From Actinomadura violacea (GTDB lineage: Bacteria; Actinomycetota; Actinomycetes; Streptosporangiales; Streptosporangiaceae): 64,000 bases of DNA. This document shows, piece after piece, positions 1 through 8,772 of this stretch. Under the pieces are notes generated by a model. It did not search any database, was not told the DNA's origin, and saw only the letters and a program-made list of their open reading frames with translations. Location: assembly GCF_017573465.1 (NCBI RefSeq), contig NZ_JAGEPF010000006.1:310001-374000 (forward strand). The letters run 5' to 3'. The position numbers and the translations under genes are program-made. The number at the start of each line of letters is the position of its first letter. The stretch's first letter is position 1.

Positions 1-225
1 CGTCGCCGCGACGGCGATCAGGTACGCATTCAGGCCGCGCACGTCGCCGTTCACGACGAACTCGCGCAAGGGGCCGGCGCGGTTCTCCGATCCGGGCAGC
101 GCCTGCACGAGCGACTTGCGGAGAGGGACGGTCTGTCGAACGTTGCGGTTCAGCAGGTACTTCCGGTCCTTGGCGCCGGATGCCGCCGGACGCTGAATCG
201 TCCCGCTGGTCTGCGTATGACTCAT
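1..225 (-). CDS. Hypothetical protein, 5' part only
   Basis: An open frame starts at the ATG at 225 and runs off the left edge of the window, so only about 75 N-terminal residues are visible. The segment has no signal peptide or membrane helix and is rich in Arg/Lys. It contains a stretch (LLNRNVRQTVPLRKSLVQ) followed by a GPLREFV-type motif. I recall similar N-termini in unnamed actinobacterial proteins, but I cannot assign a function. The rest lies outside the window. Confidence 0.55.
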   Translation of the reverse strand, partial: MSHTQTSGTIQRPAASGAKDRKYLLNRNVRQTVPLRKSLVQALPGSENRAGPLREFVVNGDVRGLNAYLIAVAAT

Positions 226-858
226 GCGGAGCATCCTGCACGAAGCACCCGACGCATGCGCCACGCACAGGCTGGAGAGGCAGTCACCACAGCGGGTGCT
301 CTGAAACAACCATGTAATTCCCTTATGTAAGGACCAGGATGCAAGACCAAATGAGAGCACCCTTGAAACCGGTGGGGCAGGGACAGGGCGTCAATCGAGC
401 GGGCCGCCTGACATGGCCGAGAGCTTCCGCCGAACCTCTTTGCCGCATCCCCCCCCGCCGCTGCCGGATATGCGGTATTTCGCGTCAATATTCGCATGTG
501 ACGGCTTCGCTCCGGTCGCATCCGGGGGTGTGGTTCTATGCCAGGGCACGGACGGCGGCCACACGAGTCCACCACGTGTCCTCCGCGATCGCGTCGGAGG
601 CTGACCGAGGTGAACGGGCCAGCGCAGCGCGGTCCGGTTGGCAGGATCGCTCCCGGTTGCCCGCAACAACCGTCGGCTCCCACGCTCGTGCCACTCGACG
701 GTGCCGGCCGGGCGGCCGCGATGGCCGATCAGGCGGTAGCCGCGGGGGTCCCGCTCAGCAGCATCTGGACCAGATGGCATCCCGGTAGGTCCGGCGCCGC
801 GGCGTCGGTGGCTGGGATGCGCTCGCGGTACCGACGCACCGCTCGGCGTCCACACCCC
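226..858. other. Gap without a convincing gene
   Basis: About 630 bases in which every open frame is short, Arg/Pro-rich and without a good ribosome-binding site or recognisable family. It holds the upstream region of the leftmost gene and the 3' side of the DUF4236-TerD gene. I see no clear promoter, repeat or terminator. Confidence 0.5.
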
Positions 859-2796
859 TCAGTCGACGTGGACGCCGTAGGCGCGGGCCAGTCCGTCCAG
901 GCCGTCGGACCAGCCTTGGCCTACGGCGCGGAGTTTCCACACCGGGGCGCCGTTGGCGGTGTGTCGGTAGAACTCGGCCATGACCATGGCCTTGATGGTG
1001 GGGTCGGCGGGCACGGGGAAGTGCCATGCGGCGCCGGTGATGCAGCTGGCTTCGAGGTAGGCGTTGGTGAGGGCTGCGCAGGTGAGGCCGGTGTCGACGT
1101 CCATGTTGACCGAGACCACCACGCGGTGGATGTGGGGTGGCAGGGCCGCCAGGTGCAGCGCGGCTCGTTCAACGGTCTCTGGGGCGGTGGTGTGTTTGCC
1201 GAGCAGGCGGGCGGCTCCGCCCGCGGCGGTGGGTTGGTTGTAGAACACGAAGTCCTCGTCGTCGGCGACGAGGCCGTTCTCGCCGACGAGCAGGAGGGTC
1301 AGGTCGGCGTCCGGGCCGGTGAAGCCGAACGTGACCAGTAGTCCTTGGTGAGCGGCTTCCGGCAGCACCACCGTCTGCCCTGGTACCAGCGCCGCCGGCG
1401 GTTGCGGCGCGGGTGGCTGCGGCACTTGAGCTTGCGGCGCTGGAAGCTGCGGTTGTGCGAGAGGCGGCAAGGGGCTCGGCGCCGACGGCATCGGGGAGGG
1501 CTGCGGGTGGGGCGGTGATGGTGGTGTCGTCTGCTGCTTCCACTGATGCCACTGGTCGAAGGGGGTGAGCTGGTAAGGGTCGGCGGGTGGCTGCGGCGGT
1601 GCCGGCGTGGCGGCCATGTCGGTGTCGATGCGCGCCAGGGACGCGGTGGCGGGTTCGGCGTCGTCTTGGAGGCTTTCCAGCAGGGTGCGAAGTCCTGTCA
1701 CCTTGTCGGTGTCCAGGGGCTTGACCTTGGTGGACAGGTTGCCGGACGCGGTGGTGGTGATCGAGCAGGCCACGTCCTGCCCGATGTCCAGGAACCGCAG
1801 TGCGTCTTGCGGCTGGTGCCAGGGGGTGGTGTCAACGGCGTGGCGGGTCCAGCGGCCGTAGGCGATGATGCCGAGCCGTTGGGTGTCGGGGATGCGGGTG
1901 AGGGCGGCCAGGTCGATGGCGGCGATGGCGGGTGCGGTGGCGAAGGCCTCTTTGAGTGTGGCGATGATATTGGAGCCGAGGGTGGTCAGCCACCACAGCA
2001 TGCGGTCGCGCTGGGTCAGCTTCCTCAACGTGGGCCGCCCGGCGGGCGTCACGGCGGGGGTCTGGTCGGGCAGGGAGTCCAGGTCCGGCTGACGTATCAC
2101 CACCGACAGGGTCCCGTCCTGGACGCCGACGGCGCAGCCGGCGGCGGGGTTGTCGGCGAACGCGGTGTTCACCGCCTCGCACACGGTCGCCTCATCGTTG
2201 TCCAGCAGCGCCTGCCACCAGTGCGCCGCCTCGGCGGACATCTGCTGGTGCAGGTGCTGCAGGCGAGCCTGCTCGGCGGCCAGGTAGCCGGCCGCGTCCT
2301 GCTCGGCGGCTTGTCTGGCGGCCGCGCGTGCCCCTCGGGCGAGCCGGCCGATGCCCTGCAGATGGAACGCCAGCGCCTCCGCGCGCGCCCAGGCGAACCC
2401 GAGCTGTGGGGGAGCAGGGACGACCGGAGGCGCAGCCTTGGGGAAGTCCTGCAGGTGGACGCTGGTGGATTGACGCCGCAGCTCCTGCAGCTGCGCGATC
2501 GCGGCGTCCCGCTCCGCCTCCTGCTGAGCGCGTTCGGCTTGCCGCCGGGCCCGCTCCAACTGCGCCGCGGACGGGACCGTAGAGCGGCGGGTCGGCGCAC
2601 GCCGTGTCGTCGTTGCTCGCTTCCGCCCGCCGCTGAGGGAGGTGGAGGCGTAGAACGGGCCCATGCCGCTGGACAGGCGCGTCCCACCGCTCCCCATGCT
2701 GACCCGCGCCGCCCGAGGACCGACCGACGTCCGCACCCCGCGAGTCGACACCCGCACACTCATCCCGGGCACACCGACACGAAAACCGAACCCCAT
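859..2796 (-). CDS. DUF4236-TerD fusion protein
   Basis: The 645-residue product opens with MGFGFRVGVPGMSVRVSTRG, the signature of DUF4236 (about residues 1-55). A basic and then long Glu/Gln/Ala-rich helical segment follows (about 75-190), then a middle region, a Pro/Gln-rich linker (about 400-465) and a C-terminal TerD-like domain (about 470-645). The TerD part shows DEDFVFYNQP, VNMDVD and a final AEFYRH...WKLRAVGQGW. TerD domains bind calcium and occur in tellurite/stress and phage-defence clusters, while DUF4236 has no known function. The ATG at 2796 is chosen because GGGAGGGG lies just upstream and it gives the canonical MGFGF start; a GTG at 2811 is the alternative. No other ter genes are nearby. 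The family calls are firm and the biological role is unknown. Confidence 0.88.
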   Translation of the reverse strand: MGFGFRVGVPGMSVRVSTRGVRTSVGPRAARVSMGSGGTRLSSGMGPFYASTSLSGGRKRATTTRRAPTRRSTVPSAAQLERARRQAERAQQEAERDAAIAQLQELRRQSTSVHLQDFPKAAPPVVPAPPQLGFAWARAEALAFHLQGIGRLARGARAAARQAAEQDAAGYLAAEQARLQHLHQQMSAEAAHWWQALLDNDEATVCEAVNTAFADNPAAGCAVGVQDGTLSVVIRQPDLDSLPDQTPAVTPAGRPTLRKLTQRDRMLWWLTTLGSNIIATLKEAFATAPAIAAIDLAALTRIPDTQRLGIIAYGRWTRHAVDTTPWHQPQDALRFLDIGQDVACSITTTASGNLSTKVKPLDTDKVTGLRTLLESLQDDAEPATASLARIDTDMAATPAPPQPPADPYQLTPFDQWHQWKQQTTPPSPPHPQPSPMPSAPSPLPPLAQPQLPAPQAQVPQPPAPQPPAALVPGQTVVLPEAAHQGLLVTFGFTGPDADLTLLLVGENGLVADDEDFVFYNQPTAAGGAARLLGKHTTAPETVERAALHLAALPPHIHRVVVSVNMDVDTGLTCAALTNAYLEASCITGAAWHFPVPADPTIKAMVMAEFYRHTANGAPVWKLRAVGQGWSDGLDGLARAYGVHVD

Positions 2797-3338
2797 GATC
2801 CCCTCCCGCACCGGAGTCTCCCACCACCTGACCAGGCGGATCGCCCCATGGCCACAACCTGCCGCAGGACATCAGCTCACCTCAACACCTCTAACGGGGC
2901 ACAGGTTGAGAACCAAGCACCACCACCACCAGCCCGGCGTCTGACTGCGTGGCTCTGGGCCTCGAGTGATGAACGGATGACGTGCCCGAGGCACGGGTCT
3001 GGCCGAGATGGCGGTTCGACAGAAACTGACGGCTTCGAACAGGCCCAGAGGGCGCCCTGATCTCTTCAGGATCGTGTTGCCTCAGGGCCCGTTAGAATGG
3101 TTATCCGCCGGATTATATATGACTGTCCGACTTGGTTCGCTTTCCAGCGAACTTGGAAGTGAGTCGAGTATTTCGCTGCGGGAAGATAAGTGACACTCGG
3201 ATGGAAAGAAAAGTGTTATGTGATTGGAGGTGGGTAAATCGTTATGGTGATCCGTTTCTTGGCATTTGGGTCAGGTGGCCACATTGGAAGTTGCAAATTC
3301 GATCACGTCGGCTCGAATGAGCTTGCGGGTGAGGGGCG
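2797..3338. other. Intergenic region with a low-GC stretch
   Basis: No gene is supported here. From about 3085 to 3330 the base composition is clearly lower in GC than the rest of the window, just upstream of the recombinase unit. That fits foreign DNA and could hold a promoter or attachment site for the integrated element. I could not find a well-spaced -35/-10 pair. Confidence 0.4.
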
Positions 3339-3599
3339 ATGACCGAACGAGGCATTGATCAAAGCTGCCGCCCCGAGGGGGCTTCGCCCGTGCCTGAGCA
3401 GTCGGGCAGTGCTGACGTTTGCGGCGGTCTTCAGTTCGAGTGGGAGATCGCCGCTGCCGATGGCGAACTGGCCGTACATCTCGGGCGCGCGCAGGAAGAG
3501 GCAATCAAGGAGGTCCTGGAATGGGCGCAGGGGCGACACCCCCCATCCCGCTCGATGTTCTCCCGCAAGGCACCTGGAGTGGTCGACGAGGCTGGCTGA
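3339..3599 (+). CDS. Small protein overlapping the serine recombinase
   Basis: An 86-residue acidic product starts at the ATG at 3339 with GAGG just upstream. Residues 25-65 form a likely amphipathic helix (EWEIAAADGELAVHLGRAQEEAIKEVLEWAQG). It overlaps the recombinase start by 79 bases, and the recombinase ribosome-binding site lies inside it, so the two are probably translationally coupled. Small helical proteins beside large serine recombinases can be directionality factors or regulators, but nothing in this sequence proves that role. I do not recognise its family. Confidence 0.6.
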   Translation: MTERGIDQSCRPEGASPVPEQSGSADVCGGLQFEWEIAAADGELAVHLGRAQEEAIKEVLEWAQGRHPPSRSMFSRKAPGVVDEAG

Positions 3600-5125
3600 C
3601 CGGCTTCAGCTATGAAGATCGGTCGCGCGAGCCGTTGCGTGCCGCGTTCATGGGCCGGACCTCGACTGAGGACCGGCAGGATCCGACCCTGTCCATCCCG
3701 CGGCAGGTCGACAGTTGCCGGGCCGCCCTGCCAGAGCAGGCCGTCATCGTCGCGCATTACTACGACATCGAGTCCGGCCGCAAAGCACTCGGGGCCCGTG
3801 GCCGCGGCCACGGGCATGAAGGCTTCGCCATCTCCGTCCCCCGCGAAGGCGGCATCCAGGACCTACTGGAGCGGGCCGCGGGACCGCGACGCGGGTTCGA
3901 CGTGGTGATCTGCGAATCGATCGAGCGGATCGCTCGTCGCACCTATATCGGCACCCTCATCGAGAACAGGCTCGAGGAGGCGGGTGTACCGCTGCTGGCC
4001 GCCGACGAGCCGTTCACCCTCACCGGCAGACGCGCGACCCAGGTCCTGACGCGGCGGGTGAAGCAGAGCATCGCCGAGTGGTATGTCTTGGACCTGCTGG
4101 AGAAATCGTGGGGAGGCCTCCAGACTCACACCGAGCAGGGCTACAACGTCGGCAAACCGCCCTACGGGTATCTCGCGGAAAAGATCCCGCACCCGGTTCC
4201 GGCGCGTCGGGCTGAAGGGGCCTGCAAACATCGACTCCGCCCGGACCCGGTCCGCGGGCCGGTGGTGACCCAGCTGTTCGCCTGGCGGGTGGCCGAACGG
4301 CTGGGATACAAAGCACTCGCCGAGCGGCTCAACCAGGACCTGGACCGCTATCCACCGCCGATACCGGTCGACCCAAGCCGCGCCCTCGGACGCTGGACCC
4401 CCTCGTCGATCCGCGATGTCCTCACCAATCCCAAGCACACTGGTTACATGGTGTGGAACCGCCGAGCCACCACATCTGACACGGGCAGAAACAATCCACC
4501 CGAGGCGTGGGTGTGGTCCAGCGCGCCCACCCACGAACCCCTGGTCACCAAGGACTGCTTCATCGAAGCCCAGAAGGTCGCCACGCTCCGGCAGCGCTCT
4601 CGCAACGTCGGCGGCGTCAGCTCTCACCCGGACGCCAAGCGCACGTACAGCCTGCGCTCCTTCCTGTTCTGCGCCTGGTGCGGACGGCGGATGAACGGCA
4701 AGACTCGCCGCGGCACCGTCTACTACGTCTGTGCTCCGCCCAAGGGGTACGCGCCTGAGGGTCATCCCAACACCATCTGGCTCCGTGAAGCCCTGATCGT
4801 CGCTGAGCTGTCCGACCTTCTCGCCGCCAATGTCCTCGGTCCTCAGCGCAGCCGGCACTTGGATTCCGCGTCCGGGGATGCCGTGGCCCGCGTCGGATCG
4901 ACCAAGCCGACCAGCGACCGTGCCAGCCCTATTCCCCACCGCTCCGTGGCAGACCAAGACCAGGCCGCCCATCAACCAGAGCTGCCCGACGCGCCGACAT
5001 CCCGCCGGATCCAACTCGATCTGGTACCCGATGCCTACCGCCGGCGACTGTTCGAGGCCCTCCGCCTGAAGATCGACTTCGATCAGCGCACCAGAACCTG
5101 CCGCGTTCAGATCACACTCGCCTGA
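3521..5125 (+). CDS. Large serine recombinase
   Basis: The 534-residue protein has a resolvase-type catalytic domain in its first part. MGRTSTEDRQDPTLSIPRQ carries the active-site Ser, and SIERIARRT and a helical E segment follow. After this come a recombinase domain (YGYL...GYKALAERLN...WTPSSIRDVLTNPKHTGYM) and a zinc-ribbon region with CAWCGRRM and a later YYVC. This is the domain order of phage and ICE integrases of the large serine class. The start at 3521 has AGGAGG eight bases upstream, inside the preceding small ORF. The last 90 residues lack the usual long coiled coil and are Ser/Pro-rich, so the C-terminus may be atypical. It probably integrated the surrounding low-GC DNA, but no att site could be defined. 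Confidence 0.93.
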   Translation: MGAGATPPIPLDVLPQGTWSGRRGWLTGFSYEDRSREPLRAAFMGRTSTEDRQDPTLSIPRQVDSCRAALPEQAVIVAHYYDIESGRKALGARGRGHGHEGFAISVPREGGIQDLLERAAGPRRGFDVVICESIERIARRTYIGTLIENRLEEAGVPLLAADEPFTLTGRRATQVLTRRVKQSIAEWYVLDLLEKSWGGLQTHTEQGYNVGKPPYGYLAEKIPHPVPARRAEGACKHRLRPDPVRGPVVTQLFAWRVAERLGYKALAERLNQDLDRYPPPIPVDPSRALGRWTPSSIRDVLTNPKHTGYMVWNRRATTSDTGRNNPPEAWVWSSAPTHEPLVTKDCFIEAQKVATLRQRSRNVGGVSSHPDAKRTYSLRSFLFCAWCGRRMNGKTRRGTVYYVCAPPKGYAPEGHPNTIWLREALIVAELSDLLAANVLGPQRSRHLDSASGDAVARVGSTKPTSDRASPIPHRSVADQDQAAHQPELPDAPTSRRIQLDLVPDAYRRRLFEALRLKIDFDQRTRTCRVQITLA

Positions 5126-5453
5126 GCGACTGTGTAAGCACGGTGCGACATCGGCCAGCAGTGCCCCTGAGGCAAACCGGACCCGGCACTTGCCGCAAGT
5201 TTCAGCACTGCGCCGGTTGACTGGCCGGGGCCGCGTCACAGCGACATGGCCTGGGTCCCTCGGCGGCGGTCGTGTCCGTGGTGGCCGATCGGCCGTACCT
5301 GGTCAGCTGGTGAACTCCTGTGCGTGCTCCAGAGACCGAGCCTTAGCAGTGTTCGGGGGCTAACGACGTGCAGTGACCTCATGTGGGCTCTGTGTGCCCT
5401 ACAGGAGCCTCCCGGGCGTCCTTCAGTGCATCCGATGGTTCTGGAGGCTGATG
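5126..5453. other. Intergenic region downstream of the recombinase
   Basis: About 330 bases with no supported gene. It lies between the recombinase stop and the lipoprotein start and presumably holds the lipoprotein promoter. I see no clear -10/-35 pair or hairpin. Confidence 0.4.
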
Positions 5454-5843
5454 ATGCGTGCGCGTGTCTGGGTGGCGGCGCTGCTTGCGGTGGTGGCCCT
5501 GGCGGGCTGCGACCCGGACGGAGCTACGGGAGGCGCTGCGAGCCCGACGGTCTCTGCGGACGATTCGCCGGCTGCTGAGGCGTCGCCGACGACGCCTGCG
5601 GCGAGTCCCAGGATCACCCGGGAGCCGGTTCTGACCTTGTCACCGAGTCACAAGGTCCACCGGAGCAGCCCGAATGCGCCCAGGGTGCCGCGCCCGACGA
5701 CGAAGCCACCGAAGAAGGTCGCCCCGGCCAGGCCGTCCTATCCAGCCGGGGCGTCTGCGGTGTGCCGTGACGGGACGCTGTCCTATTCGGCGCACCGGCG
5801 CGGTACCTGCTCGCATCACGGAGGGGTCGCCCGTTGGCTGTGA
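5454..5843 (+). CDS. DUF3761 secreted lipoprotein
   Basis: The product of about 129 residues begins with a lipoprotein signal, MRARVWVAALLAVVALAGC, whose LAGC lipobox predicts lipidation and surface anchoring. A Pro/Thr/Ala-rich spacer (about residues 20-95) leads to a C-terminal CRDGTLSYSAHRRGTCSHHGG motif that identifies DUF3761. That small Cys/His-rich module is found at the C-termini of secreted proteins and has no known activity. The ATG at 5454 is six bases after GGAGG; an ATG at 5451 is also possible but too close. A strong hairpin follows the gene. Confidence 0.85.
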   Translation: MRARVWVAALLAVVALAGCDPDGATGGAASPTVSADDSPAAEASPTTPAASPRITREPVLTLSPSHKVHRSSPNAPRVPRPTTKPPKKVAPARPSYPAGASAVCRDGTLSYSAHRRGTCSHHGGVARWL

Positions 5844-5856
5844 CTTGAGCGGTGTC

Positions 5857-5888
5857 GGCGTCCGCCCGGCGTCTGCCGGGCGGACGCC
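5857..5888. terminator. Strong hairpin after the DUF3761 gene
   Basis: GGCGTCCGCCCGGC and GCCGGGCGGACGCC form a perfect 14-bp stem around a GTCT loop, 13 bases after the stop codon at 5843. No T-run follows, as is usual for actinobacterial terminators. Confidence 0.8.
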
Positions 5889-6048
5889 AGTTCGTCGGCT
5901 GCGGCCAGCGAGCCGCAGCTAAGCCGACATGGACATTGGTGATCTTGTGGCTTGCCCGTCGGCGGCCTCGCCTGACCAGCACAGCATGGATGGAGTTCTC
6001 GGCAGGCGCAGCGTTATCGGGCGTCATTGACCAGGGTGGGCTGTGTGG

Positions 6049-6078
6049 CCCCGTGCCCCGGTGTCGCGGGGCACGGGG
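6049..6078. terminator. Strong hairpin after the nuclease gene
   Basis: CCCCGTGCCCCG and CGGGGCACGGGG form a perfect 12-bp stem with a six-base loop. It lies just beyond the stop of the minus-strand gene ending at 6087, so it probably ends that transcript. With the hairpin at 5857 it separates two convergent genes. Confidence 0.8.
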
Positions 6079-6086
6079 GGCGGAGG

Positions 6087-7316
6087 TTACGGAGTGATGA
6101 TCACTTGGTACCACTCGTGGTCGATGATGCGGTCGGCTACGACGGCACGGCCGAGTTCGCCTCCCGCGCCCGTGTTCTCGTTCAGGGGGACGTGGGCCCG
6201 TATGCAGGGTGCGTTCAGGGTGCCCCGGACGAGTTTGACGCTCCATACGCCGCTGTCCTGCCGGGGGATGATCTCCGCGCACAGGGAGCCGTTCGTGCCG
6301 CCCTGGGTGGACTTGGCGAAGGGGAACTCGTCACATGAATCGTCTGTGACCGTGGGGTCTGGCTTGAAGGGCAGCGGGCCCAGCGTGCAGGACTGCGCGC
6401 GCCTGTTTTTCGCGTTCGTATCGTCGGCGTCACGTTGAAGCGGTTTGTCGGCGGTGCCGAAGTTGTTGGTCGTCAGGTTCTTCTGTGCCCACTCGTAGGC
6501 GACGGCGGCTGCCCCGTAGACGGATTTGGGCAGGGTCACGTTGGCCAGGTGTCCCATGACGATGCAGCCGGGGCCGTTGCCGACCTGCGCGTCGCAGCGC
6601 AGTTCGGGCCCGGACCAGCTGCCGTTGACATGTCTGGGGATCGCGCCGAGGATCTCCCCCTCCACCTGGTAGGCGGGCTGGATGAACGAGACGGCTCCGC
6701 CAGAGACGGTGGAGTTGTAGGTGAGGGTGCCCTCCTTGGTCTCGTCAGGGCCCAGGACCACGGGTGCGCCACCCCAAGCCGGTGCTCCGGCGATGCACTG
6801 ACCGCTGCAGGTGGAACTCAGGGCCAGCGTCACGCCGGGGATATTGGGGGTCATCTCGGCGACGAGGACGGTGATGTCCTCGCGCCATTGGGCGTTCGAG
6901 GAGCTGAGTTGGGCGGGAGTCACGATCGCGACCAGGGCGTGGCCGATCTCCTGATTCTCATTGGTGATGAGCGAGTACCTGACGGCCTCCCGTGTGCAGT
7001 ACGCGTGGCGGGTGGAGACGACGGGATCGTCGGAGGGGTCGGTGCACAGGTCCGCGGGGGCGCGGTCGGTGGCGCCGGCACGGGCGGGGCCGGCGGCGTG
7101 GGCGCGAGCGGGGCCTACCACCTGCAGGCAGGACCAGGCCGCGCCCTGGCGGCGGAGTCTGGAGCCGGGGGCGGTGGCCGTGCATGCGCCGTGGCCGTGA
7201 GGAGTTGCCCGGCTTTCGGCCGGTGCGGCGGCGGCCGGCGGAGCGCCCAGGGCCAGGAGGGCTCCGGTGAGGGCGAGTGAGGCCATCGCCGCCAGGAGGC
7301 GTCTGACGCGTTTCAC
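6087..7316 (-). CDS. Secreted NucA/NucB-type deoxyribonuclease
   Basis: The product of about 409 residues has a Sec signal peptide (basic start, LLAAMASLALTGALLALG, then an Ala-rich cleavage region). A middle domain of about 200 residues of unknown type follows, and then a C-terminal domain with CDEFPFAKSTQGG and a conserved VPLNENTGAGGELGR segment. Those are the hallmarks of the NucA/NucB DNase family, whose members are secreted, metal-dependent and degrade DNA. The GTG at 7316 is preferred because GAGGGG lies six bases upstream; an ATG at 7346 has no ribosome-binding site. At least ten cysteines suggest disulfides. It is transcribed divergently from a second secreted protein, 108 bases away. 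Confidence 0.82.
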   Translation of the reverse strand: MKRVRRLLAAMASLALTGALLALGAPPAAAAPAESRATPHGHGACTATAPGSRLRRQGAAWSCLQVVGPARAHAAGPARAGATDRAPADLCTDPSDDPVVSTRHAYCTREAVRYSLITNENQEIGHALVAIVTPAQLSSSNAQWREDITVLVAEMTPNIPGVTLALSSTCSGQCIAGAPAWGGAPVVLGPDETKEGTLTYNSTVSGGAVSFIQPAYQVEGEILGAIPRHVNGSWSGPELRCDAQVGNGPGCIVMGHLANVTLPKSVYGAAAVAYEWAQKNLTTNNFGTADKPLQRDADDTNAKNRRAQSCTLGPLPFKPDPTVTDDSCDEFPFAKSTQGGTNGSLCAEIIPRQDSGVWSVKLVRGTLNAPCIRAHVPLNENTGAGGELGRAVVADRIIDHEWYQVIITP

Positions 7317-7424
7317 AGGCGGCCCCTCTTTTCTTTTCCGAGTCATACAGACATGATCGTCTATTAGGACTCGTCGACACCACCGGCCGGGCCCGCCCAG
7401 CCGGTGGAAGAAGGAAGGGCAACG
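7317..7424. promoter_or_regulatory. Shared divergent promoter region of two secreted-protein genes
   Basis: These 108 bases separate the starts of the nuclease and the Thr/Ser-rich secreted protein, so both promoters must lie here or overlap the coding starts. The centre (TCATACAGACATGATCGTCT) is the least GC-rich part and the likeliest promoter position. No regulator gene is adjacent. Confidence 0.55.
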
Positions 7425-8708
7425 ATGCGCTCCACACGACCCGCCAGGCGCACCGGCAGAGCACTCACCGCGGCCGCCGCCGCGGCCACCTGCGCGGTCA
7501 CCGCCTTAGGGTTGGCGGTCTCACCAGCCGCCGCCGCGCCGGCCAAGCCCGCCGCCGGGCAGGTGGCCGAACCCGGTCAGGGCTGTACCGCAGCCGATCT
7601 CGGCCAGCGCCACCCGATCATCAAGAGCGTCGAGGTCTCCCCGACGATCACCCACTTCACGGGCTGGTACGTGACTCAGGGCACGACCGGGACCCAGACC
7701 GTCACCACCACCACCCAGACGACCATCTCGGTCTCCGTCGGGTTCAACGGCAGTGTCCAGGGCAGTTTCGCCACCGAAGCCCTCGGCATGGTCGGCGCGA
7801 GCGCGGGCCTGAACGTGCAGGTGAACTACTCATCCACCAGCACCGCTTCGCAATCGATCACGTGGAACTTCCGCGAGCCCGGCTACTACGGCCTCTACAA
7901 GGGGACCAAGAAGGTCACCGGCACCTACGGAAGCCTCAACTGCAACCGCGTCCAACAGGACGACGGCAGTTGGGCGTTGAAGTGGATCGAGGGACCCGAC
8001 AGCGGCAGCTACACCACCTACACCACCCTCCAAGAGGGCGCCGTGCGCTGCGAGGACCAGGTGCCCGCCAACAGCATCATGCGCAAGGCGCAAGAGCTCC
8101 TCGACTGCACCAGCGCCGCCGCGAAGACCGAGCACCCGGCGGGCGCGGTGGCGCCGACAGCGAAGCAACTGCGGGACCGCCGCGCGCAGCGCCCGGCGCC
8201 CAACCGCGGCACATCCACCGAACAGCCCAAGGCCACCGGGCGTAGCGCGCAGGCCGCGCTCGCCTGCCGGCCGGTCTCCTACAAGATCGCGGTGCCCGGG
8301 CAGCCGCTGTCCTGGGGCGGGCCACTCCTGGCCGACGACGGTGTCCGCCTGCGCCCCTCATCGATCTTCAGCGCCCACCTGGACAACTGGCGGCTGTGCA
8401 ACGTCACCGAGCACAACGGGGTCCTCGAGGCGTCCCTGTGGAACTGGGGCAACGGCGGCTGCGCGACCATCGCCCCGCAGAACGCGTCCACCGAACAGGC
8501 GGTCCTGATGACGGTCCCCTGCACCGAGGACGACCTCCAGCGGTTCTACATCTACCGCGACGTACCCGGCTCCGACAAGATCGGCGTCCAGAACAAGTAC
8601 ACCGGCTCCATGATGGGACACGACCGGTACGCCGACGGGGAGTTCATTCGCCAATACTCCAGCGGCAGGCAGGACGGCACGGGCACCTACTCCCTGATCG
8701 GAGTCTGA
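7425..8708 (+). CDS. Secreted Thr/Ser-rich beta protein, possible pore-former-like fold
   Basis: The 427-residue product starts at the ATG at 7425 behind AAGGAAGG and has a clear signal peptide ending near AAAAPAKPAAG. Residues about 80-160 alternate polar and small residues (VTTTTQTTISVSVGFNGS..., NVQVNYSSTSTASQSITW) in a way typical of long beta-hairpins. Such stretches occur in aerolysin/MTX2-like pore-formers and in many unnamed Streptomyces secreted proteins. The C-terminal 150 residues hold paired cysteines and LQRFYIY...QNKYTGSMMG...TYSLIG, which looks lectin- or trefoil-like. Eight cysteines suggest disulfides. The toxin idea is inference from pattern only. It is divergent from a secreted nuclease and followed by a strong terminator. 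Confidence 0.75.
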   Translation: MRSTRPARRTGRALTAAAAAATCAVTALGLAVSPAAAAPAKPAAGQVAEPGQGCTAADLGQRHPIIKSVEVSPTITHFTGWYVTQGTTGTQTVTTTTQTTISVSVGFNGSVQGSFATEALGMVGASAGLNVQVNYSSTSTASQSITWNFREPGYYGLYKGTKKVTGTYGSLNCNRVQQDDGSWALKWIEGPDSGSYTTYTTLQEGAVRCEDQVPANSIMRKAQELLDCTSAAAKTEHPAGAVAPTAKQLRDRRAQRPAPNRGTSTEQPKATGRSAQAALACRPVSYKIAVPGQPLSWGGPLLADDGVRLRPSSIFSAHLDNWRLCNVTEHNGVLEASLWNWGNGGCATIAPQNASTEQAVLMTVPCTEDDLQRFYIYRDVPGSDKIGVQNKYTGSMMGHDRYADGEFIRQYSSGRQDGTGTYSLIGV

Positions 8709-8727
8709 CGGCCCGCACCCCGTGAGC

Positions 8728-8772
8728 GGTCCCGCACATGAAGCGCCGGCCTCCCGGTTCACGTGCGGGACC
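8728..8772. terminator. Hairpin after the secreted beta-protein gene
   Basis: GGTCCCGCAC and GTGCGGGACC form a perfect 10-bp stem, extended by TGAA/TTCA after one mismatch. It starts 19 bases after the stop at 8708. Confidence 0.8.

Noticed and set aside
226..858. Several 150-residue frames on both strands
   Set aside because: All overlap each other, have biased composition and lack start signals, so none can be chosen.
3076..3098. TTGCCT and TAGAAT as a promoter for the recombinase unit
   Set aside because: The two boxes are only ten bases apart, too close for a sigma-70-type promoter.
3863..5239. Long minus-strand frame opposite the serine recombinase
   Set aside because: It is the antisense shadow of a clear gene, with no motif or ribosome-binding site.
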